A stretch of 64,000 nt of DNA from Methylobacterium sp. PvR107. GTDB taxonomy: Bacteria; Pseudomonadota; Alphaproteobacteria; Rhizobiales; Beijerinckiaceae. The position numbers and the translations under genes were made by a program. Location: contig NZ_JAFIBW010000001.1 of NCBI RefSeq assembly GCF_017833295.1, forward strand, positions 1,922,001 through 1,986,000. The letters are read 5' to 3'. The notes beneath the pieces were generated by a model. That model was not told where the DNA came from. It did no database searches and saw nothing but the letters and a program-made list of their open reading frames with translations. Positions 44,185 through 51,668 of this stretch are shown here, piece by piece (within the stretch, counting starts at the first letter, position 1; the number at the start of each line of letters is the position of its first letter).

Positions 44185-44639
44185 AGACCACCCGGCTGTG
44201 ACTGTTTACGGACGCCAAACTGAACTCTTGAACGAATCAGGCCCTGTTGTACTCCATAGCTAATAACATAATTTATGATCGGATTACGAACATTGCATCC
44301 GGGATTGCGCAGGGCAATACAGAACTAAGCACGCAAGCAGTTGTAGTACAAAATTGGGCTCAAGGAGCAGGGCTATGTAAAGGCCGCGCCGCGTACCTCG
44401 CGCGCCCGCCGTGCGCACCTCGGTCGATCCGGCCGACATACCGGCGAAAAAGGTAGCTCGTCGCCTGTGCGATTCGAGTTCATTTGGACGCGGCTCTTCG
44501 TCCGGGGATCCCCGGCTTGGATCCCGAGACCGGCAAGTGCCGCCGAAAGGCAGTGGACCCGACGGCCCAGCCGCGCGTGACGACCTCGAAGACGCGGAAG
44601 GGCACGCCGGCCCGGGTTTCGGGCGAGAAAGCCTTTGGC
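44185..44639. other. Intergenic, mixed composition
   Basis: The first part (to about 44,370) is AT-rich; the second is GC-rich with overlapping unconvincing frames. It may include decayed upstream parts of the integrase that follows, but I cannot read any. Confidence 0.35.
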
Positions 44640-44975
44640 GACGACGACCCTCGGCGACGATGCCATTTTCTTCCGCGGGCTTCGCAAGAACGCCGTGAAC
44701 ATGCTGCTCGAGGTCGGCTGCACCGAGGCCGAAATGTCGACGATCGTCGAGATATCCGCGCAGATGGTGCGGCACGACAGCCGTGAACAAGGGCCTGCAC
44801 GCGATCGACGGCATGCGGAAGCTGGAAGGGTGCTGGAAAGCGACCAGCGCCAAACTGTTCGGACCGGCCGCCACCGCCGCTGCGGGTAGGGGTTCAGGTA
44901 CAGCCAGCTCCGCCTTGGACACGAGAGGCCGCCGGTCACAGCCTCGATTCTCACCATCACACTGTACCTGCTAGT
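44640..44975 (+). pseudogene. Tyrosine integrase C-terminus, inactive
   Basis: The frame reads IFFRGLRKNAVNMLLEVGCT and EAEMSTIVEISAQMVRHDSR, the C-terminal catalytic part of a phage-type tyrosine recombinase (G-L-R-K, then x-H-Y-S). The catalytic Tyr is replaced by Asp (RHDS instead of RHYS). Right after, one base is missing and the family ending continues in another frame as NKGLHAIDGMRKLEGCW and SAKLFGPA. The N-terminal two thirds are absent. It ends 6 bp from a tRNA-Lys 3' half. Confidence 0.82.
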
Positions 44976-44980
44976 GTTTT

Positions 44981-45025
44981 TGGTGAGCGCGCTGGGACTC
45001 GAACCCAGGACCTACAGATTAAAAG
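44981..45025 (-). other. tRNA-Lys 3' half (integration site)
   Basis: On the minus strand this reads cttttaatctgtaggtc, then a perfect T arm (ctggg, ttcgagt, cccag) and an acceptor strand ending cacca. The anticodon loop CTTTTAA gives anticodon TTT (Lys). The D arm and 5' acceptor are missing upstream, so this is not a full tRNA. A tRNA 3' half beside an integrase relic is the usual mark of an integrated element's end. Confidence 0.85.
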
Positions 45026-45178
45026 GAACTGATGCGCCGCGAAAAAGCTAGCAATTCCAGCGCGTCTGGTTTCCAAATGACGGCCAGGGATCCATTCTGA
45101 TCGCCTACGAGCAGAGCGGGGTTTGGAAACCAGTTCGGTCACCTCGACGCCCCCCCCTACCCGCGGTAGCCTCGCCTT

Positions 45179-45367
45179 ATGAGCGAAGGTCACGACCCGA
45201 TTCTCGAAGCCATTGAGGCGTTGAAGCTGCGCGGGCACACGGTCGATCCGTGGGGCGATGATCACTTGCTCTGGCTCGTCGACGGCCAGTCCCTGACCGA
45301 GGGCGAACTCCTAGCGCTGGCCGTGCGGCTCGGCCTCATGGACTCGACGTCGGCCAAGCTGCAATAG
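45179..45367 (+). CDS. Small hypothetical protein, paralogue A
   Basis: This 62-residue acidic protein reads HDPILEAIEALKLRGHTVDP, DDHLLWLVDGQSLTEGELLA, VRLGLMDS. It closely resembles the protein at 45633 in length, spacing and ending. No domain is recognised. It is part of a run of four short plus-strand genes with gaps of at most about 10 bp, probably one phage-related transcript. Confidence 0.65.
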   Translation: MSEGHDPILEAIEALKLRGHTVDPWGDDHLLWLVDGQSLTEGELLALAVRLGLMDSTSAKLQ

Positions 45368-45375
45368 GCCGGGCC

Positions 45376-45636
45376 ATGGCCAAAGAACCCGCGACCGTCT
45401 CCGAGCTACGCAAGGCCGCCGAGGTCACCGACCAGGAGATTGACGCCGCGGTCGATGCCGTGCTCGCGGATCTGGCGACTGAGGCCTACCCGCTCGCGAA
45501 AGGCTTGACCCTCGACCTCGTCGAGACGCTCCGCACGAACGAGCGCGCGGCCGAGGCGCTCACCACCGACAAGCCGGCCTGGAAGCGTAACATGGTCCGA
45601 ACCGCGATCCTGCTGGCGCATCCGGTGAAGGGATGA
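45376..45636 (+). CDS. Small helical hypothetical protein
   Basis: This 86-residue, mostly helical acidic protein reads TVSELRKAAEVTDQEIDAAV and DAVLADLATEAYPLAKG. It is flanked by the two paralogous short genes; its stop overlaps the start of the second (ATGA). No family is recognised. Confidence 0.6.
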   Translation: MAKEPATVSELRKAAEVTDQEIDAAVDAVLADLATEAYPLAKGLTLDLVETLRTNERAAEALTTDKPAWKRNMVRTAILLAHPVKG

Positions 45637-45818
45637 GCGACGAAGCCGATCCGGTCCTTGAGGCGGTGTCCGCGCTGCGGGCCTGCGGTCACACCGTCGA
45701 GCCATGGAGCGACGACTTCGCGCTCTGGCTGATCGACCGTGTATCGCATACCGACAGCGACCTTTTGGCTTTGGCTATCCGGCTGGGGCTGATGGACTCG
45801 CCCGGAGGCCTGCAATAG
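45633..45818 (+). CDS. Small hypothetical protein, paralogue B
   Basis: This 61-residue paralogue of the gene at 45179 reads ADPVLEAVSALRACGHTVEP, DDFALWLIDRVSHTDSDLLA, IRLGLMDSPG. The two share the D-P-[IV]-L-E-A pattern, the G-H-T-V-[DE]-P-W turn and the final R-L-G-L-M-D-S block. The duplication flanks a third gene. Confidence 0.65.
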   Translation: MSDEADPVLEAVSALRACGHTVEPWSDDFALWLIDRVSHTDSDLLALAIRLGLMDSPGGLQ

Positions 45819-45827
45819 CCGAGGGCC

Positions 45828-46091
45828 ATGCCCTCCGAACCGATCGCGCCGGTCCGCGGCCGTCAGCTCGAAGCCCTCCGCGCCTGCCTGCTCTATCCGA
45901 AGGGCATGCGGTACGAGGCCTACCCATCCGCCATGCCGGCGCTTGCGAAGCTCGGGCTCGTCGTATCCCGGCCAGCGCTCGGGCCCGGCCGTAGGATCTC
46001 AGCGTGGTTCATCACGCGAGAAGGGCGCGATCATCTTGCAGAGATTGATGCCAGCAAGCCGGGAGTGCGGACCAAGCTGCCGCTGGAGTAG
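45828..46091 (+). CDS. Winged-helix-like small protein
   Basis: This 87-residue basic protein has a likely winged helix: a first helix RQLEALRACLLYPKGMRY, a second PSAMPALAKLGLVVSRP and a wing ISAWFITREGRDHLAEID. It is similar in shape to the relic at 40022. It may regulate the neighbouring phage-type genes. This call comes from sequence pattern only. Confidence 0.55.
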   Translation: MPSEPIAPVRGRQLEALRACLLYPKGMRYEAYPSAMPALAKLGLVVSRPALGPGRRISAWFITREGRDHLAEIDASKPGVRTKLPLE

Positions 46092-46093
46092 CG

Positions 46094-46291
46094 TCAGAAC
46101 AGACCGCCGGCCGGCCCGCCGGTCAGCGTTCGACCTGCCCGGGTCACCAGCTTGGCGAAGGCCAGCGCTGCTGCTGAGGCCTGCGTTTCGGACGGGAAGG
46201 TTCGATCCGATTCGAGGACGGTTATCTGCGCCGCGTCGAGCAGCGCCCAGGTCCAGAGGTGCCGACCCGTGGAGCGGATCTCGAAGTGCAT
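46094..46291 (-). CDS. YegP/DUF1508-like small protein
   Basis: This 65-residue protein reads MHFEIRSTGRHLWTWALLDA, then ITVLESDRTFPSETQASAAA. It resembles the short beta-alpha YegP-type repeat (F-E-I...W-x-W-x-L...). The longer frame to 46420 is unlikely. The family's role is unknown. Confidence 0.5.
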   Translation of the reverse strand: MHFEIRSTGRHLWTWALLDAAQITVLESDRTFPSETQASAAALAFAKLVTRAGRTLTGGPAGGLF

Positions 46292-46428
46292 GGCGGGCTC
46301 GCGTGCTCCTGCATGCGCCCATGATGCGCCGCGAAAAGTGTCGCCGTGATAAAGGCTTGGCCAGCGCAACATCCTGTGTCGGCTAACAGCGGGGTTGCCC
46401 CCGATATCCCCGCAGGTCACAGGCCGGA

Positions 46429-46800
46429 TCAGCCGCGCCCCTTCGCCGCGAACTCCCAGACCGGCGGCCCCCAGGTCTGACCCGGCTTGTTCCGGTAGCC
46501 GGAGAACCGGTCGAACACGATCCGCTCGTTCTCGACGGCGACCACCGGGTTGCCGTTCACCATCAGCGCGCCGGCATATTCCACGCGCAGGAAGCCGTGC
46601 TGGGGATGAACGCCGAACAGTTGCTCTGCGGTCCAGCCGAACCGGTGCGCCTCAGCGCCATGCTGGTCGAGGAAGGCCAGCGCGTTCTCGCGCATCGTTT
46701 TCCACTTCGCCGGCAGGAGATACCGGCAGGGCGAGGCGTGCTCAGAGATGCGTTCAAGCTGATCGCGCCAGGAAGCTATGATGGGTGGGAGATCGGGCAT
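46429..46800 (-). CDS. Hypothetical protein (123 aa)
   Basis: This 123-residue protein starts LPPIIASWRDQLERISEHAS, continues with a helical part (KTMRENALAFLDQHGAEAHR) and W-T-A-E-Q-L-F-G-V-H-P, then a beta part (LRVEYAGALMVNGNPVVAVE). Its first 25 residues and its upstream DNA recur in a truncated copy at 48019-48114. No function is known; the genomic setting is prophage-like. Confidence 0.7.
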   Translation of the reverse strand: MPDLPPIIASWRDQLERISEHASPCRYLLPAKWKTMRENALAFLDQHGAEAHRFGWTAEQLFGVHPQHGFLRVEYAGALMVNGNPVVAVENERIVFDRFSGYRNKPGQTWGPPVWEFAAKGRG

Positions 46801-46991
46801 GACTGGCGGCGTAGGCCTGCTGCCTTAACGAGGCGTCACCGCAGACCGCCGGCGTCATCCTCGTCAAGAAGAACGGCGCGGGGCCTGGAGCGCGGCTGGA
46901 GAAGCCTGCCGATCCGACCTGATTTGGTCCGCCTGCTGACAGAGCAGAACTGCGCCCTAAGTCTCTCGCCCACAGGTTGAGAGGAGCATCG

Positions 46992-47171
46992 ATGTCAGCG
47001 CTGCCAAGCCACGTCGTAGGCCATCGCGAGACCATGCGTGCAAAAAAGGCGGCTCAACAGGAGAACGCCGACAGGGTCTGGACGCAGGTTGAGGCAGAGC
47101 GACGGGCTCTTGACGAAAGGACGGCGAAGTTACGCGCGTTGCGGCTGGCGCGCGAAGGCGCTGAGTCCTAA
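46992..47171 (+). CDS. Small coiled-coil protein
   Basis: This 59-residue, strongly charged protein is almost entirely helical (AKKAAQQENADRVWTQVEAE, RALDERTAKLRALRLAREGA). It starts after gaggagcatcg. It is likely a coiled coil; no family is recognised. Confidence 0.55.
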   Translation: MSALPSHVVGHRETMRAKKAAQQENADRVWTQVEAERRALDERTAKLRALRLAREGAES

Positions 47172-47286
47172 GAGTACGCGGCTGCGCCTACGTGCTGCAC
47201 AACGAGGATCCGGGACGCGCGCGATTATACGGTTTGCAGCGGCGCCGGTGAGCCACGCTCCCAAGATCGATGAGGCTGATCTACCG

Positions 47287-47808
47287 ATGGCGAATGACGA
47301 CACTCTCACGAAGGCCTTGGCCAGCGTGAGGCATCAGCGCTCGACCCTGGAGACCGAGTTCGAGCGGGCCGGCGCCGAACTGGCGAAACTGCGCCGAGCC
47401 GAGCGTGCACTCGCATCAATCGTTGAAGGAACACCCTTAGACGAGCCAGCCGCCGATCTGTCGGCGAGCCGTCGTGCTCAGGCGAGCGAGGACCGGCCTC
47501 GCGGTAGCCGTGGACCCCGCGGGCCTCGCGCCAACTCGGCCAAGGGGCGGCTGAAGGCGCTCCTTGAGGAGGCTGGCTCTGAGGGCTTGACGCACACCGA
47601 GATCAGCGAGCGCCTGACGGACGTGGCGGCCAATACCCTGAACACATACCTTAGCGTGATGGCCAACAGCGGGGAGTTGGAGCGGGACGGCGACAAATAC
47701 CGCGCTGAAGCTCCGGCGGCTGATGGATCGAACGACGCCTCAGACGATGAGGACGCTCTCGCCGAGGATGATCGGGAAGACAGCGAAAAGGCTGAGGCAG
47801 CCGAGTAA
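47287..47808 (+). CDS. Coiled-coil and winged-helix protein
   Basis: This 173-residue protein has a coiled coil (about 10-50: VRHQRSTLETEFERAGAELA), a Gly/Pro/Arg linker (RGSRGPRGPRANSAKGRLKA), and a winged helix (about 95-140: LEEAGSEGLTHTEISERLTD, ANTLNTYLSVMANSGELERD). A very acidic tail follows (EDALAEDDREDSEKAEAAE). It is likely a DNA-binding protein. It lies about 75 bp upstream of a tRNA. Confidence 0.7.
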   Translation: MANDDTLTKALASVRHQRSTLETEFERAGAELAKLRRAERALASIVEGTPLDEPAADLSASRRAQASEDRPRGSRGPRGPRANSAKGRLKALLEEAGSEGLTHTEISERLTDVAANTLNTYLSVMANSGELERDGDKYRAEAPAADGSNDASDDEDALAEDDREDSEKAEAAE

Positions 47809-47883
47809 GACCGCTCGACCCTATGTCGCCGTGTGGGCGCAGCAGTTTGCTCCTACACGGCGGCCAAGGGTATTCGAACACAG

Positions 47884-47959
47884 GGGCCTGTAGCTCAATG
47901 GTTAGAGCCGACCGCTCATAACGGTCTGGTTGCAGGTTCGAGTCCTGCCGGGCCCACCA
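47884..47959 (+). tRNA. tRNA with CAU anticodon (Met or Ile2)
   Basis: This is a 76-nt cloverleaf: acceptor GGGCCTG paired with CGGGCCC (one G-U), D arm tagctcaatggttagagc, anticodon loop CTCATAA, T arm GCAGG TTCGAGT CCTGC, and encoded CCA. The anticodon CAU means elongator Met, or Ile2 if the C is modified to lysidine; sequence alone does not decide. It is intact, unlike the tRNA-Lys remnant. Confidence 0.92.
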
Positions 47960-48018
47960 GCCATTAAGCCCTCTCGGAAGCCACCGGTGCAATCTTCACT
48001 TACGAGAGCGGCGAGGAA

Positions 48019-48114
48019 TCAGAAACAAGCCACGTGCTCGGACAGGCGCTCGATCTGGTCGCGCCAGGAGGCGACGGCGGGCGGGAGGTCGGTCGAGGCC
48101 GGCTGGTTGGACAT
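48019..48114 (-). pseudogene. Truncated copy of the 46429 gene
   Basis: The frame reads LPPAVASWRDQIERLSEHV after a short start, then stops. It matches the first 25 residues of the gene at 46429 (LPPIIASWRDQLERISEHA). The upstream DNA is also similar (catgaccggcggcgtag against catgactggcggcgtag). It is a partial duplication. Confidence 0.65.
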
Positions 48115-48662
48115 GACCGGCGGCGTAGCGCGCAGGCGTTAACAGGTGACGGAGATCGTGGTCGTCTCGGCCACCGAGCAGAATGAAGAGGCGGACGCGC
48201 TGCCACACCGAGATGGCGTGCCAGGGCTCTGACGACGCGATCGCTGACAACCTGTTCAACCACGGCGTCAGCGTCGACTACGCCAACCGCCGCCGCTGCC
48301 TTCAGGTGCGCCACCGGGAGGCGCTCTACCTCAAGGGCCAGGGCGATCAACCGGCTTGTTCACAGGCCAATTCCTCGTAGGTGCTGATTGTCCACAGAGG
48401 CGTCCCGGAGTGGTGTTCCCGGGGCACGACCGGTGGATATCGTCCGCGGAATGACCGCCGCACGTCGACACGAAGCCGGCGAGCGGGGATGCTGACTGTC
48501 TCAAAACGAGAAAGCCGCCCGACGCGAGTCGAAGCGGCTTTCCGTTGAGAGGCCGGTCAAGAGACCCGGACCACCTCGGGCAACCGGATCTAAGCGCTGA
48601 TCCGGAGGATGAGTCCAGACCCTTGGCCGGTGTCGTCAACACACGGTTAAGGACCTGTCACT
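48115..48662. other. Region with decayed frames
   Basis: About 550 bp lie between the duplicate relic and the KilA-N gene. A frame at 48183-48380 (DNLFNHGVSVDYANRRRCLQ) looks partly protein-like but has no clear start. A hairpin lies at 48511-48543. Confidence 0.35.
48511..48543 (-). terminator. Hairpin, possible terminator
   Basis: The arms aaagccgc and gcggcttt enclose about 15 bases. On the minus strand the stem is followed by ctcgtttt, a weak T tract. It is placed just upstream of the KilA-N gene. Confidence 0.45.
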
Positions 48663-49487
48663 GTGCAGCATCATCTTGATCTGATCCCCCATAAGACGGC
48701 CGGCGGCCTCGTCTGCCAGCGGCCGAGCGACGGCTACATCAACGCTACCGCGATGTGCCAGGCGACCGGGAAGCGGTGGAACCACTACGCGTCTAACGAG
48801 GGCACGAAGGCCTTCATCGCTGCGCTGGCGGCCGATACCGGAATCCCGGCCTCGGTGTTAGTTCAGTCACTTAGCGGCGGAACGCCCGAGCTGCAGGGCA
48901 CTTGGGTGCACCCGCAGGTCGCCATCAATCTGGCCACTTGGTGCTCGCCGATCTTCGCGGTGCAGGTGAGCAAGTGGGTCCACGACTGGATGCGCGGCCA
49001 CTCCGCGGTGCGGCCGACGCTGCCCTACCATCTGCGCCGCCATCTCGCGAACCATCCGAACGTTCCGGCTGGGCACTTCTCCATCTTGGTTGAGATGACG
49101 ATCCTGCTGATCGCCCCGATGGAGGACATGGGCTACACGCTGCCCGAGCACCTGCTGCCCGACATCTCGCAGGGCCTCATGTTCTGCAAGTGGCTCCGCG
49201 ACGAGTGGGGCATCGATACGGACGCGCTGCCTAAGTACCGGCACGACTTTGAGGATGGCCGCGTCGTGTGGCCCAAGGCCTACCCGGACGACATGCTGGC
49301 GGAGTTCCGCCGGCACTTCTGGACCGCGTGGCTGCCGCTGAAGTCCGAGGCCTACTTCGCCGGCCGCGACAGCAGGGCCCTGGAGTACCTGCCGCGTCTG
49401 CTCGCGAAAGCCGCGGCCGCCGGGCTACATGCTCCCGCGAAGCGCCTCCCGCCGCGGCCGATCCCGAAGAAGATGCGTCGGGCGTAG
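48663..49487 (+). CDS. KilA-N domain phage protein
   Basis: This 274-residue protein has an N-terminal KilA-N DNA-binding domain (about 15-110: SDGYINATAMCQATGKRWNH, YASNEGTKAFIAALAADTGI, GTWVHPQVAINLATWCSPIF, VSKWVHDWM), the fold of phage KilA/Bro-type proteins. The rest is a second domain with Trp-rich and helical parts (LMFCKWLRDEWGIDTDALPK) similar to phage antirepressor C-termini. The start codon is GTG with aagga before it. It may control the prophage. Confidence 0.88.
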   Translation: MQHHLDLIPHKTAGGLVCQRPSDGYINATAMCQATGKRWNHYASNEGTKAFIAALAADTGIPASVLVQSLSGGTPELQGTWVHPQVAINLATWCSPIFAVQVSKWVHDWMRGHSAVRPTLPYHLRRHLANHPNVPAGHFSILVEMTILLIAPMEDMGYTLPEHLLPDISQGLMFCKWLRDEWGIDTDALPKYRHDFEDGRVVWPKAYPDDMLAEFRRHFWTAWLPLKSEAYFAGRDSRALEYLPRLLAKAAAAGLHAPAKRLPPRPIPKKMRRA

Positions 49488-49619
49488 CACGCCTGTGGCC
49501 CGGGCGCCTGAGAAGTTCCCGGGCTGCTTCCTGAACGTCTCGAATTTTGTCGAACGGGCCATCCTATCAGCCCGTCCTCTTGGTCCCTCCCACTCCTTCA
49601 CGCACATATTGCAACAGCT

Positions 49620-50279
49620 ATGATTAGCGCGCTGTCCGACTATATATCCGCCGTTTGGCAGCATTGGACATTGATCTTAACGGGCGGACCACTACTTGCG
49701 GAACGGATTTGCAAGCAGTTTTGGACGGGGTACGAAGCTTACATCCGCAAGTTAATATCAAATCGGTTGCGGCTCGCGTTCGGTATAGTTCTCGCTATTG
49801 CAGGATTTATTTACGCGAATTTTCAGGCTTTCAACGATCAAAGAGATCTGCTTGTCGCGGCACAAAACAAATTGCAGTTGTTGTCGATAAAGGCAGCGCC
49901 GCCATACGCCAAAATGAGCCAAAACGATCTGGATGTCATCAGAACAAATTTTGAGAAATTAAATCCTCGACCGACAGCATTCGTATCATTTGTGACCGGC
50001 GATATTTCAATTTCTGCGCTTGCCAATCAATTTGCCGACTCTTTCAAGTCGGCGGGTCTGAAAGTTTATATGGGCATGGCGTGGGTCGATAGTGAAGATG
50101 ATCGCGGTCTATATTTGACAATAAGAAATCACAAGAACCCGAACGTTAAGGATGCCGCAATAATAAACGCGTTTCGAGCAAGTGGAGTTGAATTCCAGAT
50201 GGACGAATTGCCCAACGACGCCGGCTTCGATGGGGTAGATTTTAGCTTAATCATCGCGCCTCACGGACAAAAGCATTAA
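49620..50279 (+). CDS. AT-rich membrane protein, possible cargo gene
   Basis: This 219-residue protein has one or two membrane helices (about 50-70: LRLAFGIVLAIAGFIYANFQ), a short coiled linker, and a cytoplasmic-type alpha/beta domain (about 118-215: PTAFVSFVTGDISISALANQ, FKSAGLKVYMGMAWVDSEDD, AAIINAFRASGVEFQMDEL). GC content is far below the rest of the window, so it was recently acquired. The layout (anchor plus a ligand-binding-like domain) recurs in prophage cargo genes, but I cannot assign a function. Confidence 0.7.
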   Translation: MISALSDYISAVWQHWTLILTGGPLLAERICKQFWTGYEAYIRKLISNRLRLAFGIVLAIAGFIYANFQAFNDQRDLLVAAQNKLQLLSIKAAPPYAKMSQNDLDVIRTNFEKLNPRPTAFVSFVTGDISISALANQFADSFKSAGLKVYMGMAWVDSEDDRGLYLTIRNHKNPNVKDAAIINAFRASGVEFQMDELPNDAGFDGVDFSLIIAPHGQKH

Positions 50280-50295
50280 CGCAGCTTTGCGCACG

Positions 50296-50326
50296 AAAAA
50301 GCCCGCGCCGGCGAACCGGGCGGGCT
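50296..50326 (-). terminator. Rho-independent terminator
   Basis: Stem aagcccgc/gcgggctt. On the minus strand it is followed by TTTTTC. It is the last of four stacked minus-strand terminators. Confidence 0.65.
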
Positions 50327-50490
50327 TCTCAGATCCATACCTCGGGGCCTGGCCGCGGCTGGATCCATGCGCATGATGCTGTGTGATAGTTAAAGAGATG
50401 CCCGCCACGGCGGACCGGGCGAGCATAGTTGGAGGACGCTCGTCTAGGGGTTGAGCGTCACGCGCGACGATATCACTGCCGAGCCCAAAG

Positions 50491-50520
50491 AAAAGCCCGC
50501 CTCAGCGCGAGCCGGGCGGG
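50491..50520 (-). terminator. Rho-independent terminator
   Basis: Stem gcccgcc/ggcgggc with a run of T on the minus strand (gcttttcttt). Confidence 0.55.
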
Positions 50521-50593
50521 CGGAGTCTAGGGAGGCACGCCGGGATGGCTCCGAGGCGTGTAAGGAGATCGTCGCGCGGTACGGCTAACAAAA

Positions 50594-50624
50594 GAAAAAC
50601 CCCGCGCGGCGGTGCCGGCGGGGC
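50594..50624 (-). terminator. Rho-independent terminator
   Basis: Stem ccccgc/gcgggg; the minus strand continues gtttttctttt. It is placed just after the secreted low-complexity gene at 50660. Confidence 0.65.
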
Positions 50625-50659
50625 TGAAGAATGAGTACGCAGAGGATGGCGATCAGCGG

Positions 50660-50935
50660 CTACTTGTTCCCGCCACCGCCGCCGCCCTGAGGCGCCGCAC
50701 GTTCCGGCTGATTTGCATTACCCGCAGACGAGGAGCTGTTTGATCGCGTGTCGGCCGGCTGTCCGGTCGGCGATCCTGTGACGGCACCTGGAGCACCAGT
50801 CGACCCCGCCTGGGGCGTGGCCACGCCCGGCGAGCTCGTCGGCGCACCTGGCGTTGCGGCCGGCGCCTGCGCGTAGGCTGAGCCAGCAAGGAGTGCAGAC
50901 AGCGGCACGGCGGCCATAAGAGTGCGGTAGCGCAT
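50660..50935 (-). CDS. Small secreted low-complexity protein
   Basis: This 91-residue protein has a signal peptide (about 1-22, ending SAYAQ). The mature part is made of Pro, Gly, Ser, Thr and Ala (PAATPGAPTSSPGVATPQAG) and ends GGGGGGNK. It is probably disordered and periplasmic. The ATG at 50935 follows ctagggaggttc. Such proteins are common in Methylobacterium. Confidence 0.7.
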   Translation of the reverse strand: MRYRTLMAAVPLSALLAGSAYAQAPAATPGAPTSSPGVATPQAGSTGAPGAVTGSPTGQPADTRSNSSSSAGNANQPERAAPQGGGGGGNK

Positions 50936-51003
50936 AAGAACCTCCCTAGTTGTTGAGCCGAGGAACGCACGCGCCATCGAAGAGGTTCAGATCGCACGAA
51001 AAA

Positions 51004-51031
51004 ACCGCCTCGGCCGGAGCCGGGGCGGTTT
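51004..51031 (-). terminator. Rho-independent terminator
   Basis: Stem aaaccgcc/ggcggttt. On the minus strand it is followed by TTTTTTC. It ends the phage lysis operon. Confidence 0.7.
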
Positions 51032-51087
51032 GAGGTGGGTCTCGCCATGAGTGCTTGGTAGACCCACGACCGGAGGCGTGGTTCCGA

Positions 51088-51201
51088 TCAGCCGGGCGGC
51101 GGATCCTTCGGCGCTGTCCGGTTGCCGAGGATCACCCCGGCCAGGAACGCGGCCAGCGCGATGACCAGGGTCATGTCCTGCGACGCGGGCGGGCAGGTCA
51201 T
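51088..51201 (-). CDS. Tiny single-helix membrane protein
   Basis: This 37-residue protein has one membrane helix (TLVIALAAFLAGVILGN) and a short Pro-rich end. The start overlaps the stop of the preceding gene (ATGA). It is the last gene of the lysis operon before the terminator at 51004. It may assist lysis. Confidence 0.5.
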   Translation of the reverse strand: MTCPPASQDMTLVIALAAFLAGVILGNRTAPKDPPPG

Positions 51202-51668
51202 GGAGAGGCCTGCTGGCCATCGTCCGCGATGTCGAACCGCAGCACCGTCTCTGGCCGCGTGATCGGCCAATAGTATTTCTGGAGCGGGTTGCACGAGTAG
51301 CTCGGGAGCGCCCGGTACTCCGCCGGACCGGGGCCGAAGTTAGCCGGCACGTCCTCCTCGAAGGTGATCGTGCGCGTGCCGAGCCCGAGCGGCGGATACT
51401 CGTAATCGACGTCCCGAAGAAACTCGCGCCGCGTGTGGCTGTCGTAGAGCACCCGGTCCACGTGTGCAGAGCAGATCCGGGAGTACCGGACGCGCTGCCG
51501 GATCACGAGCTTGTCGCCAGGTCGCACCCGAGGCGTGAGCACCTCAGACGATAGCACCTCAACAGGCATTGCTCGATCAGCGGCAAACCAAGCCAGCAGG
51601 CCGGCCGTCGAGATGATCGCAGAGCAGATCAGGCCGAGGCACGCGAAGCCGAAGATGCGCAGCGTCAT
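51198..51668 (-). CDS. Phage-encoded membrane-anchored protein
   Basis: This 156-residue protein has an N-terminal helix (about 4-28: IFGFACLGLICSAIISTAGL) and an extracytoplasmic beta-rich domain with cysteines (YSRICSAHVDRVLYDSHT, ALPSYSCNPLQKYYWPITRP). It is probably a periplasmic accessory lysis or superinfection protein. It overlaps its neighbours by 4 bp on both sides. No family is recognised. Confidence 0.65.
   Translation of the reverse strand: MTLRIFGFACLGLICSAIISTAGLLAWFAADRAMPVEVLSSEVLTPRVRPGDKLVIRQRVRYSRICSAHVDRVLYDSHTRREFLRDVDYEYPPLGLGTRTITFEEDVPANFGPGPAEYRALPSYSCNPLQKYYWPITRPETVLRFDIADDGQQASP

Larger units (their letters stand above)
50280..50659. other. Intergenic with three minus-strand hairpins
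   Basis: No gene is seen. Three GC-rich stems with T runs on the minus strand lie at about 50296-50326, 50491-50520 and 50594-50624. Confidence 0.5.
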
